Position numbers and translations under genes: made by a program
Shown here: positions 21,323 to 31,438 of the stretch, piece after piece
How the letters are laid out: the number at the start of each line of letters is the position of its first letter
Position numbering within the stretch: the first letter of the stretch is position 1
Assembly: GCA_902728285.1 (NCBI GenBank)
Contig: CACVBU010000865.1
Span: 1,145,044 to 1,209,043 of the forward strand
From: Clytia hemisphaerica
Lineage: Eukaryota; Cnidaria; Hydrozoa; Leptothecata; Clytiidae
Length of the DNA stretch: 64,000 bases
Direction: 5' to 3'
The notes under the pieces: model-generated
Told to the model about the DNA's origin: nothing
Database searches by the model: none
What the model saw: the letters and a program-made list of their open reading frames with translations, nothing else

Positions 21323-23170
21323 ATGGAAGAAAATGTATGGAAAACATCAATTTTTCGACTCTCTTTGATTTTATTTAACACTGACCATTTGTTGCCAAAA
21401 ATCTGGTATGGCGAGCGACGTACCTGCCGTACCCGGTGCAGAGCGTTCCAAGAATTTCGCCTCAGGAAAAGTCGGGTTGGTGTAATTTAAGATGCACGAT
21501 TCGCGATCCGTGCATAAAATATGTTAATTCAGGCATAACTATGCTAATCATGATAAAATATTTAGGAAATTTACAACCTTTCATTCGCTGAAACTCAATT
21601 ATTAAAAAAATATAATTCATGTAAGATTATACAAATTATATTTAAAGAAGCTTTCAGGTGCGTTCCTGATTATACAATGATCCTTTTCTCTTTTCAATTT
21701 AAATTCAGCCATAGATTATAAGAAAGTGAACGTGCATTCACCTTCTGTACTCTTTCATTTTTTTTTCATAACTTGAATCATTATAGTGGAATTGTTTACA
21801 GAAAGAATTCTTTCTCATAATAGAGCACCCGTCTTTTGCTTCGTACATTACGGTGCGCAAAACATATTGTTCGCCAATATATTCTTTTATTTGCTTTAAG
21901 AAAGCAATTCCCATATTCGATTATGATCGTCAACATTATGTAAGTTAATTTTTTTCATAATTTTACGGTCGTAATTATTCGTAAGTTCCATTGCTTACTT
22001 ATTTCTTCTTTTATGATTATGCCATTGTTTTAGAATTATATTATATAATGAAAGTATTATGATAATTATTAGGAATAATCAGCATACTTTATGCATTGAT
22101 CGTGCATCGTGAATCGTAAATCGTTAGATCGTGCATCTTAAAGTACCCCAACCCGGAAAAAATCTGATGAAATCGTGTTTGAATCTTCTGATGGTGATTG
22201 GGTTTGGTGTGAATGTTGTGAATCATGGCTCCACTGTGCATGTATCGGTATCGATTTATCTTATGCTAAAGCTTGCATCTGATTAGTTTGTGACCTTTGT
22301 ATCAGGTCAAAAATACTTCCTCTATGTGATTACGTCGTTTTCAAAGACATTGAAAATTTAAACGACCTAAACTTTTTATGGGGAACTAAAACAAAGGAAG
22401 AGAAAGAAGTATTATAAAGTCATACCTACGTCACATTTAAAAGACTTTCAAATGTAGGGTTACAAAACCCATATATAAATTGTTGGATGAGTACAGTCTT
22501 GCAGGTTCTTTGTAGGACTACATTATACAATATTTTAGCCGAAAAGTGTGACATAACAATTACTGGTTCCAACTGCTTACAAAGATAAACAAAGAACTCA
22601 CTGAAAGTTATCAAAGAAAGAAATGGAGTAGCCGCCTGGACAGATATAACTTTATTAAATCAAGTTTCCATACAAAAAGGAGAACAATGTGACACTTTTG
22701 AATTTTACAGTTCAATCGTTGAAGAACTGGCACAATCATATCCCGAACTACAGAAATACTTTTTGTTGAAGACAATTGATGCATATACCTGTTGCAAATG
22801 CAGTGCTGTATTTAGAGTGTTTTCTACAAGGCCTGGAATAAATGCACCTGTACTCGAAACAGAAGAACGAATTCGTGTAAAGTCTCTTATTCGGAACACA
22901 TACTTCAATTGTGTCTGTGATAGCAATTGCAACTCAATTTGTGAATGCCGACCGTTTCAAATACAACAAGGCACTGTTTTCTTGAATGCACCAACTATTT
23001 TGGCGATCAACATTGGAAGACAACGTTTCACAGGCAATGCTGGTACTCAACTAAAGTGAAGGGTGATAATCGATGAAATGTTGGATCTTGACATGTCTTT
23101 TGTCAAGAGTTTGGAGGGCGCATCTTACCAGCTTTTTGCGATAATTTATCATTATGTTAGCGTAAAAGGA
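21323..23170 (+). pseudogene. PHD finger plus ubiquitin-specific-protease-like gene, split by a MITE
   Basis: An ATG at 21323 opens MEENVWKTSIFRLS through RRTCRTRCRAFQEFRLR, is interrupted at 21471-22154, then resumes in frame. PHD-like Cys/His follow (WCECCESWLHCACIGID...VCDLC). A USP Cys box is present, GLQNPYINCWMSTVLQVL, with the expected nucleophile in NCWM. A USP zinc region follows (CCKC...CVCDSNCNSICECR), then FLNAPTILAIN, and last YQLFAIIYHYVSVKGVY, where the usual G-H-Y reads G-V-Y. In-frame stops near 22280, 22417, 22587 and 23057 make it a pseudogene. An active relative would remove ubiquitin from chromatin-linked proteins; here this is only inferred from domains. Confidence 0.75.
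21471..22154. mobile_element. 684-bp MITE inserted in the PHD-USP gene
   Basis: Inverted ends: GGGTTGGTGTAATTTAAG ATGCACGAT on the left, mirrored by ATCGTGCATCTTAAAG and TACCCCAACCC on the right. GGAAAA flanks both sides (21465-21470 and 22155-22160), a probable 6-bp TSD. Removing the element plus one GGAAAA joins CTC AGG AAA to AAA TCT GAT in frame. Confidence 0.85.
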
Positions 23171-23297
23171 GTTTATTGAAAATAGAAAGCACTCTTCTTT
23201 TAGGAAAAGCTTTCTTATGCTTCTCAGCTCAAGTTCTAGTGGGGATGGCTTTGGACTTCAGAGTGAATTTCCCAGGCTTAAATTTTAGGGTAATTTT

Positions 23298-25050
23298 TCA
23301 CTGGGCACAATCAAGTTTTTGAATCGCTGAAATAACAGGTTCATTGTTTTGAATGACCCAAAATGTTTCGACATTAGAATAGTAACAGGATTTCGCATTA
23401 TAAAGATCTATTTGATGGTAAAATAGTTTAAAAATTGAAGCTAAAGCCTTAGAAAGTGGTTTAGTTGCACAGACTGGAGCGGCTATAATAAAACGAAATT
23501 TTATAGGATTCTTATGCATTCTGGGCAACCAATAAATGTGAGGAAGACACTGGTTCTTTTCTAAAGGATGAATTTGAAATTCATTCTTTATTGTACTCAG
23601 CTGTTTCTGAATAAGATCTTTTAATTGTATGTGTTATTGGTATTACCTGATATTCCCAGTTCTTTCAGGAGTACTATTGCATAAAATCTTTACAAATAAA
23701 AGTGATATTACCGGTGGCCTTATCAATTGGTATCAGAACAAATTTTGCTTGTAAAATTTTCAGGCAATTTCTGGACCGATAAGATTGTAAAACTTCCTTT
23801 TGCTGCTGAAACGTCTCATTTTTGAAAAAATAGATCTTTTCATCAACTTGCTTCATCATTTCTATTCTCCAGCCTAAAAGATATACATCATGCATGTTTT
23901 TCTTCCGACACCAGTCTTTCCAGAAATTTGAAATACCATTATCTATACTAGCCCTAGCCTTTTCCCAGTCAATCGTTTTAGGCTCTCTCTACTTTGGACC
24001 TTTTAAAAGCAATCTTTTCAGGTCATTTTCTGGGATGATATTAAGGTCTCCAGTTATAACATGGCCATGATGATCATCTTTGAATGGCGAATTCTCACAA
24101 TTACATGGCAAGAGGGTATTATCTTGTAGAAATTTTTTGACGTTTAATTCAGACACAAACCTATTGAAATTATATATTCTGGATGAAACAGGAGGAAGCA
24201 AGTTGAAAAGAATAGTAGGTGATTCAAAAATTTTACCATCTGATGGAACAGACTCTATCACACTCTTAGATCGCAAGATACGACCAACATTAATCAATTC
24301 TATGCCTTTATTTTCAAACACAATTTTACAAATATTTTGAGGATGGTATTTCTTGGCATCCTTTGGTTTCTCTTTAATCAACTTCGAGTCGACAATATCC
24401 AAAATAACTAAGTACCACTGAGAATAGTTGAAGTGTTCATCGACTTCATTCAAAATATCGGAAATTTTATTGCCCAGTAACTTAATTTGATTTTTATGTA
24501 ACGATGACATGTGTTTACGTATAAAATTTAAGGCTTCTCTAGTATTATTTTGAAGCACACTTTCAAGTTCAGCTATGAAATCATTGAAAGAGAATTTATT
24601 TTCACCTAACCTATTCATTCCTCTTCCTACTCTAGTATAACTACGTTCCGATGGTTTAAATTGATTAAAAACTGCAAAATGAGAGTCTTCTTTTTTAAAT
24701 TCATCTCCAATACGATCGTTCAGCCCATAGGGATAAACAGTACGTAGCTCTAACATCCAATGTAGTTCTCTTTGTTTCCTGAGGGCTGTTTGTTCAGGAT
24801 CAATAGCTTTCCGTTTTGTTCTCCCGTCACCTTTAAGTTTTTCAATGATTTGAACTTTGTAAGTAGATTTCTTACAAATACCTTTGTTAAAATGACCACT
24901 TAATATTTTGCAAGTTCCATATTTTTCAGGCTCACGCATACCCATCCTATGCCCAGAGACAGAAGCATCCAACGAGCGATTTATAAGAATATCTGCTGTA
25001 TTTTGCCAGATGAGAGATTTTAGTTGCAAATTGTACAGCAGGTCCAATTT
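23298..25050 (-). pseudogene. Penelope-like (Naiad-type) element, 5' part with truncated RT
   Basis: Minus strand. 25047-23989 encodes the region upstream of RT: GHRMGMREPEKYGTCKILSG, then QIIEKLKGDGRT, LRTVYPYGLNDRIGDEF and SQWYLVILDIVDSKL. This matches an N-terminal GIY-YIG-like module as in Naiad elements, but the GIY-YIG start is degraded. 23895-23674 holds FVLIPIDKATGNITFICKDF and 23528-23298 holds LPRMHKNPIKFRFIIAAP and FWVIQNNEPV, the RT fingers. It ends before the catalytic palm, so it is a dead 3'-truncated copy. It is homologous to 61.2-63.5 kb. Confidence 0.8.
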
Positions 25051-25310
25051 TCTAGGGTCACGATTTCCTATAAACTATCTGCTTGACACTTCTAGCTGAA
25101 GAGATTTTGTCAATGAACAGCAGATAGAATTTTCTAGATGATGACGTCGTTGTTTTACAGCAGATAAAAATTTCTAGATGATGACGTCGTTGTTGTACAG
25201 CAGATAAAAATTTCTAGCTGATGACGTCATCGTGTACAGCAGATAGGAATTTCTTGTTGATGACGTCATCGTTATTATTTATACAGTAGAGAGGAATTTC
25301 TCTCCTAAAT
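25033..25310 (+). repeat. array of ACAGCAG-N-TTTCTAG units, several with a TGACGTCA box
   Basis: About seven irregular units with a period of 40-50 bp. Best units read ACAGCAGATAAAAATTTCTAG followed by TGATGACGTC. They begin at about 25036, 25076, 25117, 25157, 25198, 25239 and 25285. The CRE-like palindrome TGACGTCA is perfect in two units and TGACGTCG in two. The first unit overlaps the 5' end of the Penelope fragment. Confidence 0.8.
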
Positions 25311-26504
25311 TAGGCAAGTTTCTCCAGGGTTTTAGGAGGGGGGGCGAATACTCGATCAAAAAATACCCGAGAAAATACCTAAATTTTGTATTACACCATA
25401 CTGTAAACGTTTTTTATAACACCAAACTGTAAAGAGCATAAGGCTTGGATGGCCAAAAATGTTAAGAACAAGTTAAGGATTTTAAGGCTTTCTACAGTTT
25501 CTTAAATAAATGGACTAATATATTCACAAAATGGTGAAAATAAGAACATGTTAAGAACATTTTCAGGCTTAAAACTCAAAAAGTCGAGAACACCTGAAGG
25601 CTTCAGAAATCGCCTTTAACCACTTGGCCACGCCATTTTAAAAATCATTTTTCTATTTTATTTATCTGGGTATGGATCACTGTGATCAAGATAGAGCGAA
25701 ATTGTGCGTTATATGATTAAATGTTCTTATATTATAAATTCAAATGATCTCTTTGGAAACAAGGCCCAATTTTCCGGTTCTAGCAGTGAGTCTGCTTCTG
25801 GTTGAACTTTACTTTGTCACTATGCTTCCAGAAAGACAGGAAAAAGACCGTTCATAGGGGCTCGAAGTTATATTGTCCAGGGGTATCGAAAAAATCCTGA
25901 AAAACTACCATGTCCATGGGGTGAACTTGTCCAGGGAGGTGGGGTGAAAAATTGAAATGTCCGGGGGTAGATAATTGAAAAAAATGATAAATTTGGTAGA
26001 GCCATATATCGAATCTTTTCTGGAAGAGCCTATTTATTATTCCTTCAAGTTCTCGTTAATTATTTATAAGAATTCGTATTCTAGTGGAACAGAAATTCGA
26101 GAACGGACTCCCCTTACCTTTTCAAGCCAATGATTCAAATTTGGGTTTTGAAAAATTCTACTTCGATTTAAGTTCCCGATTGAGCTAGAATTCTGAAAAA
26201 CAGCCCCCGAAAAACGAGAGTTTACGGACAAAATTCCATCTTTCGAAAAATAATCCAATAAAAGCGTCTGAATATGTCGAGGAAACCCATTTTTCTTTGA
26301 TTCAAGTTGCGGCTAGGCGGAAAGTGGATTTGACACAAAAAAAGGAAATAGTAATAGTACAAAAAAAACTCTATTTCGTAGCAGTAAAAATAAATTGTCA
26401 AAAAACATTTACTGTTTACAGCAATAATATAAAAATATTTAAAAATAATAACCTTGTAAAATTAGCGAGTTGTTGGGATGTCACGTATCACCATTAGGTC
26501 TGGT
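25311..26504. other. non-coding stretch
   Basis: No gene. 25874-25975 holds four loose copies of TGTCC-(A/G)GGGGT; the same word is at 4989. 26000-26300 is AT-rich with unsupported short ORFs. Confidence 0.45.
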
Positions 26505-26750
26505 TTATTTCAAAGTCGAAAATCAAGGCTTGGATAAAAGAAAACGATAAAAGCACACGAAAATTCGGAAAAAACAAACCTCAAAAGAAAACGAATTCCA
26601 AAAGAATTAACAGATTTACAGAAGACCTAGATTTCTTCGATTAGCTACAAGGAAAAGACAAGACGCTTACTTATCTTTAGAGAACAAATTTATGTGAACG
26701 AAAAGGAGAAACTGGTGTTGGAAGTGAAAAAAGTGCTAACAAGAAAATAA
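26505..26750 (+). pseudogene. degenerate inverted copy of the adjacent small gene
   Basis: Plus-strand translation gives KAHENSEKTNLKRKRIP, ATRKRQDAYL and VNEKEKLVLEVKKVLTRK, matching KAHDSLEKTNLKRKRIP, AATRERRDRML and VNGEEKLVLE...IVLTRKK of the minus-strand gene ending at 26777. The copy has an in-frame stop, frame changes and an internal deletion near its end. The two stop codons face each other across about 26 bp (tail-to-tail). Confidence 0.8.
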
Positions 26751-26776
26751 GTAAAATATGTACAAAAGTTAATAGG

Positions 26777-27348
26777 TTACTTCTTTCTTGTTAGCACGAT
26801 GTATATCTCGTCACCTTCGTCGATTTCTAATACCAGCTTCTCCTCGCCGTTCACTAGCATCCGGTCTCGCCTTTCCCTTGTTGCAGCCGACACCACCAGG
26901 TCTTGGAATGTTGTCGGCATACGCAACGAAACAATCGTCTTTGGAGGAATTCGCTTTCTTTTTAAGTTGGTCTTCTCCAGGCTATCATGAGCTTTCACCA
27001 ACACATCGGCTACCAAGCTGGTGTCATTTCGTACTTTGAGCCGGAAGGTTTTGATTGTGGCTGAAACAAAGAAGAAATAAAAGCAATTAATTTGAAATTA
27101 CGTTAATGTCCGGCTTAAGAAATCAATTCAGTGAAATTTAAGCATTCTATCGATACAAAAATAGAAATCAACTCAGTGAAATTTAAGCATTCTATCGATA
27201 CAAAAATAGTCCAGTTCTTACAATTTCAGAAAAATTATTTCTCTAAAAAATCGTAAGGGAGAAAATCCGCGCCAAGATGATTACAAAACTGAATTTGAAA
27301 AGAAATATTACCTTCAGCGATAGTTGATGTGCTGTTGCTGTTTCCCAT
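26777..27348 (-). CDS. complete two-exon gene for a 106-residue protein of unknown function
   Basis: Exon 1 coding 27348-27312 (MGNSNSTSTIAE), donor GTAATA; exon 2 27060-26777 after CTTTGTTTCAG; phase 1. The spliced frame has no stop until TAA. The N-terminus MGNSNS matches the N-myristoylation consensus (Gly2, Ser6). The rest is mixed alpha/beta, basic in the middle (NLKRKRIPPK) and acidic near the end (EIDEGDEIY), without membrane segments or cysteines. A TATA box lies about 57 bp upstream of the ATG. The degenerate copy next door shows it belongs to a family. No function is assigned. Confidence 0.75.
27119..27208. repeat. 45-bp tandem duplication in the intron
   Basis: Two copies starting at 27119 and 27164 (AAATCAA(T/C)TCAGTGAAATTT and onward) differ at one position. 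Confidence 0.9.
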
Positions 27349-27403
27349 CTTGATCTTTGAATGAAATAGCTGGAAATGATTTGCTCATTGGCGGCCTCTT
27401 GAC

Positions 27404-27411
27404 CTTTTATA
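27404..27411 (-). promoter_or_regulatory. TATA box of the two-exon gene
   Basis: TATAAAAG on the minus strand, 56 bp upstream of the ATG at 27348, leaving room for a 25-30 nt leader after a start site near 27377. Confidence 0.65.
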
Positions 27412-27419
27412 CATGCAAC

Positions 27420-28224
27420 ATTGAGCTAAAAAGAAAAATGCAACATTATTTGAATGAACAATGAAGAAATTGAACGTGACACTTGGTTTTGTGATTGACA
27501 GTTACTAAAAGCTTTCGAACGTGTTTTTTTTTTGTGCTCTTGCTTTAAAGCCAGCAGTTGAAAATTCGAACGTTCGGTAGTGTATTTTGCTATAGCGGAT
27601 GAATGAAAATATAAGAAAATAAATGTACATGTGACACTCATTTTTGAGAATATAGTAAACGTGACTTTCAAAAAAGTTTTGGTCAAAAAGTTGGTATCTA
27701 GGAATATAGCACGTGACGAAGGCTCGAAAGTTCAATCCTAGCCAGTATTTAATTTTGACATAGTGGATAAATGAAAAATAGGAAAAATGCGTACGTGTCT
27801 CATAGTGAGTCTTTTCAGCGAGATTTTAAGAAAGTAATTAAAAAAGTGAAAAACCTACCCCCACCTTAAGCCTTCTTAGCTTACTTTTCGGAAAGTAGAC
27901 CCAAAAATCGAAATTAGAAAAAAAAAAGATAAAAAACACTCCCAGATATTCACCCAAGGAATAAGTGTGCAAAATTTCAGCCAAATCAAACCATTTTTGA
28001 GGTCTCCAGCCTGCCCAAAACTTTAGGCTCAGTTTGGCGAAAAAAGTCGTGAGCACGTTCCTAAATACTCAAAAATTTCATGTTTTTTTATGCCAAATTT
28101 TATGCGTTTTCTAAAATCCAACCAGGTATTTCTCAAATGACCTTAAAGCAAATCCATGCAAGAATAAAAAAATCATTTTCTCTGAATATCACTGATGTTT
28201 CAGAAGCAGCCGACGGAGAGATTT
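27420..28224. other. non-coding stretch upstream of the two-exon gene
   Basis: AT-rich with two loosely similar segments ending GCACGTGACGAAGG/GAACGTGACACTT. No gene was recognised. Confidence 0.4.
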
Positions 28225-28590
28225 TTTAGAAATATGTGTTCTTATCTTCTAGGAAACCAAATGTTATGACCTTTCAAATTTCTATACAAATTATGTGTTC
28301 TGATTTCTAGAAAACCTTTATCGCACTTTTTGTTTCCTTAAACTTTTCACTTCTTTATGGTTTGACGTGTTCTAAAATCTAGGAAAAACGGTTTGTCAAG
28401 ATAAATTTGTAAGATATTTGTTTTTCTCCATGAAAGATGTGTTCTGAAAATTTCTAGGGTTACTAGGCAACAAGATTAAATCAATTCTCTCTTGATTAAC
28501 CCCCTGTCTCGTCAGAACACATCTTTATTTCTAGTTGAAGTTCGAGGAAGTTCTGATCAGAACAGATGAAAATTTCTAGCTAAAATATGC
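28225..28590 (+). repeat. array of TGTTCT/AGAACA-N-TTTCTAG units
   Basis: Six irregular units: ATGTGTTCTTATCTTCTAGG, TGTGTTCTGATTTCTAGA, ACGTGTTCTAAAATCTAGG, GATGTGTTCTGAAAATTTCT-AG, CAGAACACATCTTTATTTCT-AG and CAGAACAGATGAAAATTTCT-AG. The 3' half (TTTCTAG) is shared with the arrays at 25.0 and 43.3 kb, while the 5' half differs. Confidence 0.65.
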
Positions 28591-28821
28591 TCTCAGAAAC
28601 ACATCGGAAAAAAAGGTCGCCTCGCCAGCTTCTTTCGATGTTTGTATCTAGATTTTCCAATAAGCCATAACGGAAGCTAAAATTGCAAAGGTTTTCAACC
28701 ACCATTTATATTTCAGGTTCATCTCGAAAGGGGGGGGCACCTAAGATTTAAGGGGTCTCTCTGAACCTTGCACTAAACATCTCGAATACTAATATATTAA
28801 AATCGGAAGACAAACACTTAC

Positions 28822-28930
28822 CAGGCTTTGGATGCGAAGATGAATAACTGACAATTGGATCTAAAAAAGAAAAAAGAGAGCAGCAGACGGCAAGCAAAAC
28901 AAATGGCGCTTTAGAGATTGTATTATCCAT
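28822..28930 (-). CDS. candidate first exon of a secreted protein
   Basis: ATG at 28930 encodes MDNTISKAPFVLLAVCCSLF followed by SFLDPIVSYSSSHPKP, a short N-region, hydrophobic core and polar stretch typical of a signal peptide. The exon ends at a strong donor, CTG|GTAAGT. Downstream exons were not recognised. Confidence 0.4.
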
Positions 28931-29639
28931 TTGATTTGAAAAAGACTTTCAGAAGCAGCTTTAAGAAATTAAAGGTTTGATCAACATTGTAATAATCTGT
29001 CAAAGAATAAGGCAAAATAATTTTTGAAAATTTTCTAAAGCAGTGGATAACGGGTTTAGATATGCAGCCTCCAATAAACTGCTTAACTCTGTCTAACCTA
29101 AACAAAACTTTGTCTCCCAAAACTTATTCATCTGCTTGTTTTAAAAACATCCTTGAGTAGTGTAGACTTTGTGATACATAGTGTTGGATTGAAATATTTA
29201 GTACATTGAGAAAAAATGATCATTGAATAAAATTCTTTTGCAAAAAGATAGTTATTCTGAATGCTCATGTATCCAAATTTTTCGCGTGTATTAATTTCCA
29301 CTCAAGATATATGTGAAGAAAAAGGGTTAAAACAAGTAGTATCAAAAAAATCATTCTCTTTAATTTTCGAAAATTTCGAAAATTTTTAACCTATTTTGAA
29401 TTTTTCTAAATTTCGCGAAATTTTGACTAAAAACTCGAGTAACTAAAATATAAACACTTAAGATAGCTTTGCTTTTGACACACCTGTGCAAACAATAAAA
29501 CCTAAGTCATAGCACTAGCCTGAGAGAAGCTGTAAGAAACAGGAATTTAGCATCAAACGAGTTGAAATTAAAAAGTTTCAGTGATAACTTGAAAATGGAA
29601 TCTGAATCCAAATTTAACAAATTTTTTCCTCTAAGTTAA
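28931..29639. other. non-coding stretch
   Basis: AT-rich; no gene or clear repeat. Confidence 0.5.
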
Positions 29640-29936
29640 AGAGTAGGGTGGATCGGTGCCCCACAACCCGCACCGTTCGTCTATCGCTACCAACTTAACC
29701 TAACAGAAGGTGACTCAATAGCGACTGTTACAAATAACCCCATACAGACTACGCACTTTACTGTAATAAAAAAAGGCCATGGAGTCTAGTGAGACGTTTT
29801 GAAAGAAAACAACTTACATTTGGGGCTTTTATTAAAAGATTCTTGGAATAAATTACATTTGAAATATTCAGATATTGAAAAGACCAGTTAGGTTAAGTGT
29901 TTGATAGTCCGGCCAAAATGAACCACCCTACTCTGG
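29640..29936. mobile_element. 297-bp MITE with imperfect terminal inverted repeats
   Basis: Ends AGAGTAGGGTGG and CCACCCTACTCT are exact inverses. Inner inverted words (CTATC, then CAACTTAACCTAAC mirrored by GTTAGGTTAAG near 29888) extend the pairing. No TSD was seen. Confidence 0.65.
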
Positions 29937-30124
29937 GACTAGTACCGAAGATGGGATATCCTCTTTTCGGTGAGGATATCCGACTGTGATAAAAAAACTC
30001 TCACACCCTAAAGAATTTGGTTGCTCATATAAAATTGAACTGTGTGAGAAAAAACTCAGAGCCACGTTATGCCATCCTAAAATCAAATACTTAGTAAAAG
30101 TATACTTAATAAAATGTTATGTAT

Positions 30125-30380
30125 TTTTTGCTGGGCAAGCGACCGAATTCACATAAATGCAAAAACGGCGATCATCATTATCGCTTATACCCAATTAGCA
30201 AAAAATTAAAAAAAAAACAGAAAACAATTATGCTTTTTCCGAACTTTAAAACAATTTTATGATAGTGATTAAGATCGATTTAATATCCGACATGTGTTCT
30301 GCTCAGCAAGCGACCGAATTCACAAAAATGCAAAAACGGCGAGTATCATTATCGCTTATACTATTCAGCGAAAAAACAAC
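30125..30380 (+). repeat. two direct copies of an approximately 75-bp sequence, 170 bp apart
   Basis: GCAAGCGACCGAATTCACA and AATGCAAAAACGGCGA followed by ATCATTATCGCTTATAC occur near 30136 and 30306. Confidence 0.85.
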
Positions 30381-30620
30381 AAAGCGAAAAATTTTGCTAC
30401 TCTGTGTTTACTGTTTCTTTCACACCTGAAGATGGTCTTCACTTCAGTGGTCAACATTAAATTCTTGTGATGTGTTAGATAACAGTTTTCTTCCACAGTA
30501 AACAAAGAGTGGCAAATTTTGCTTCTCATGTCAAATATTCATGTCATTTGAACTTTTAATTTCTTTCAACACTTAATGTTTTGAAGTTTTGCAGAAGTTT
30601 GTTTGTTTGAGTTAATGGTA

Positions 30621-31050
30621 CTAGTCCCCTTAGACGAGACCAATTTTTTTGTTATACAGGCCAATCTATGAAAAAAGGTTTATTCATGCTAAAAACAAAA
30701 CAAAAAAGAAAGTAGATTTCATAAAAACAAATGAAATAAGACCACGAAGTTACAGAACAGTTAAAAAGTTGACAGTGGGCAACACTGTATTATAGAACAA
30801 AGGATCATCAATAAAANGGCCAATCTATGAAAAAAGGTTTATTCATGCTAAAAACAATACAAAAAAGAAAGTAGATTTCATAAAAACAAATCAAAATAAG
30901 ACCACGAAGTTACAGAAAAGTTAAAAAGTTGACAGTGGGCAACACTGTATTATAGAACAAAGGATCAATAAAAATTTTTGTATTCGTTCAATATTTACGG
31001 TTGTTTTGGCCTGTAAATCAACAAATAAAATTGGTCTCTATAAACTAGAA
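30621..31050. repeat. inverted-repeat-bounded segment with a duplicated core and one ambiguous base
   Basis: GAGACCAATTTTTTTGTT near 30636 recurs inverted near 31019-31038. The core GGCCAATCTATG...GGATCA is present twice (30659-30816 and 30818-30975), nearly identical, with a single N at 30817 exactly at the junction. The duplication may be an assembly join rather than biology. Confidence 0.7.
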
Positions 31051-31438
31051 CAAAGCTTGAGAGCCTATCTACAGAAAAAAGTCTAAATAAAAAATCAACG
31101 AAATATAACTTTAAAACTAAATATAACTGTAAAACTAAATACAACTATGACTAAATTTAAACCGAAAATTCAACAAAAATTTGATTAAACTAAACAAAAC
31201 TGAAGAGTAGCTAAATAGCAAAATCAATTTCCAACGCTATATACAAAAAAATAAGACATCAATTAACAAAGCTTAATCTATACAAAGAGCAAAACTGCTG
31301 CTAAAAATAACAAAACGATCAAAACGTTGCATCGTTGCCAGAATGCTGCAATCCATGGAACAATGCCTGGGTAGTTTTTAAATGTTGATAGTAATGTGCG
31401 ATAGAATGGAATGCTAAAGATCATTGAAATTAAGGATA

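Noticed and set aside
25033..25310. CRISPR-like repeat/spacer appearance
   Set aside because: Spacing and unit identity are irregular, no cas genes are present, and introns and LINEs show the DNA is eukaryotic.
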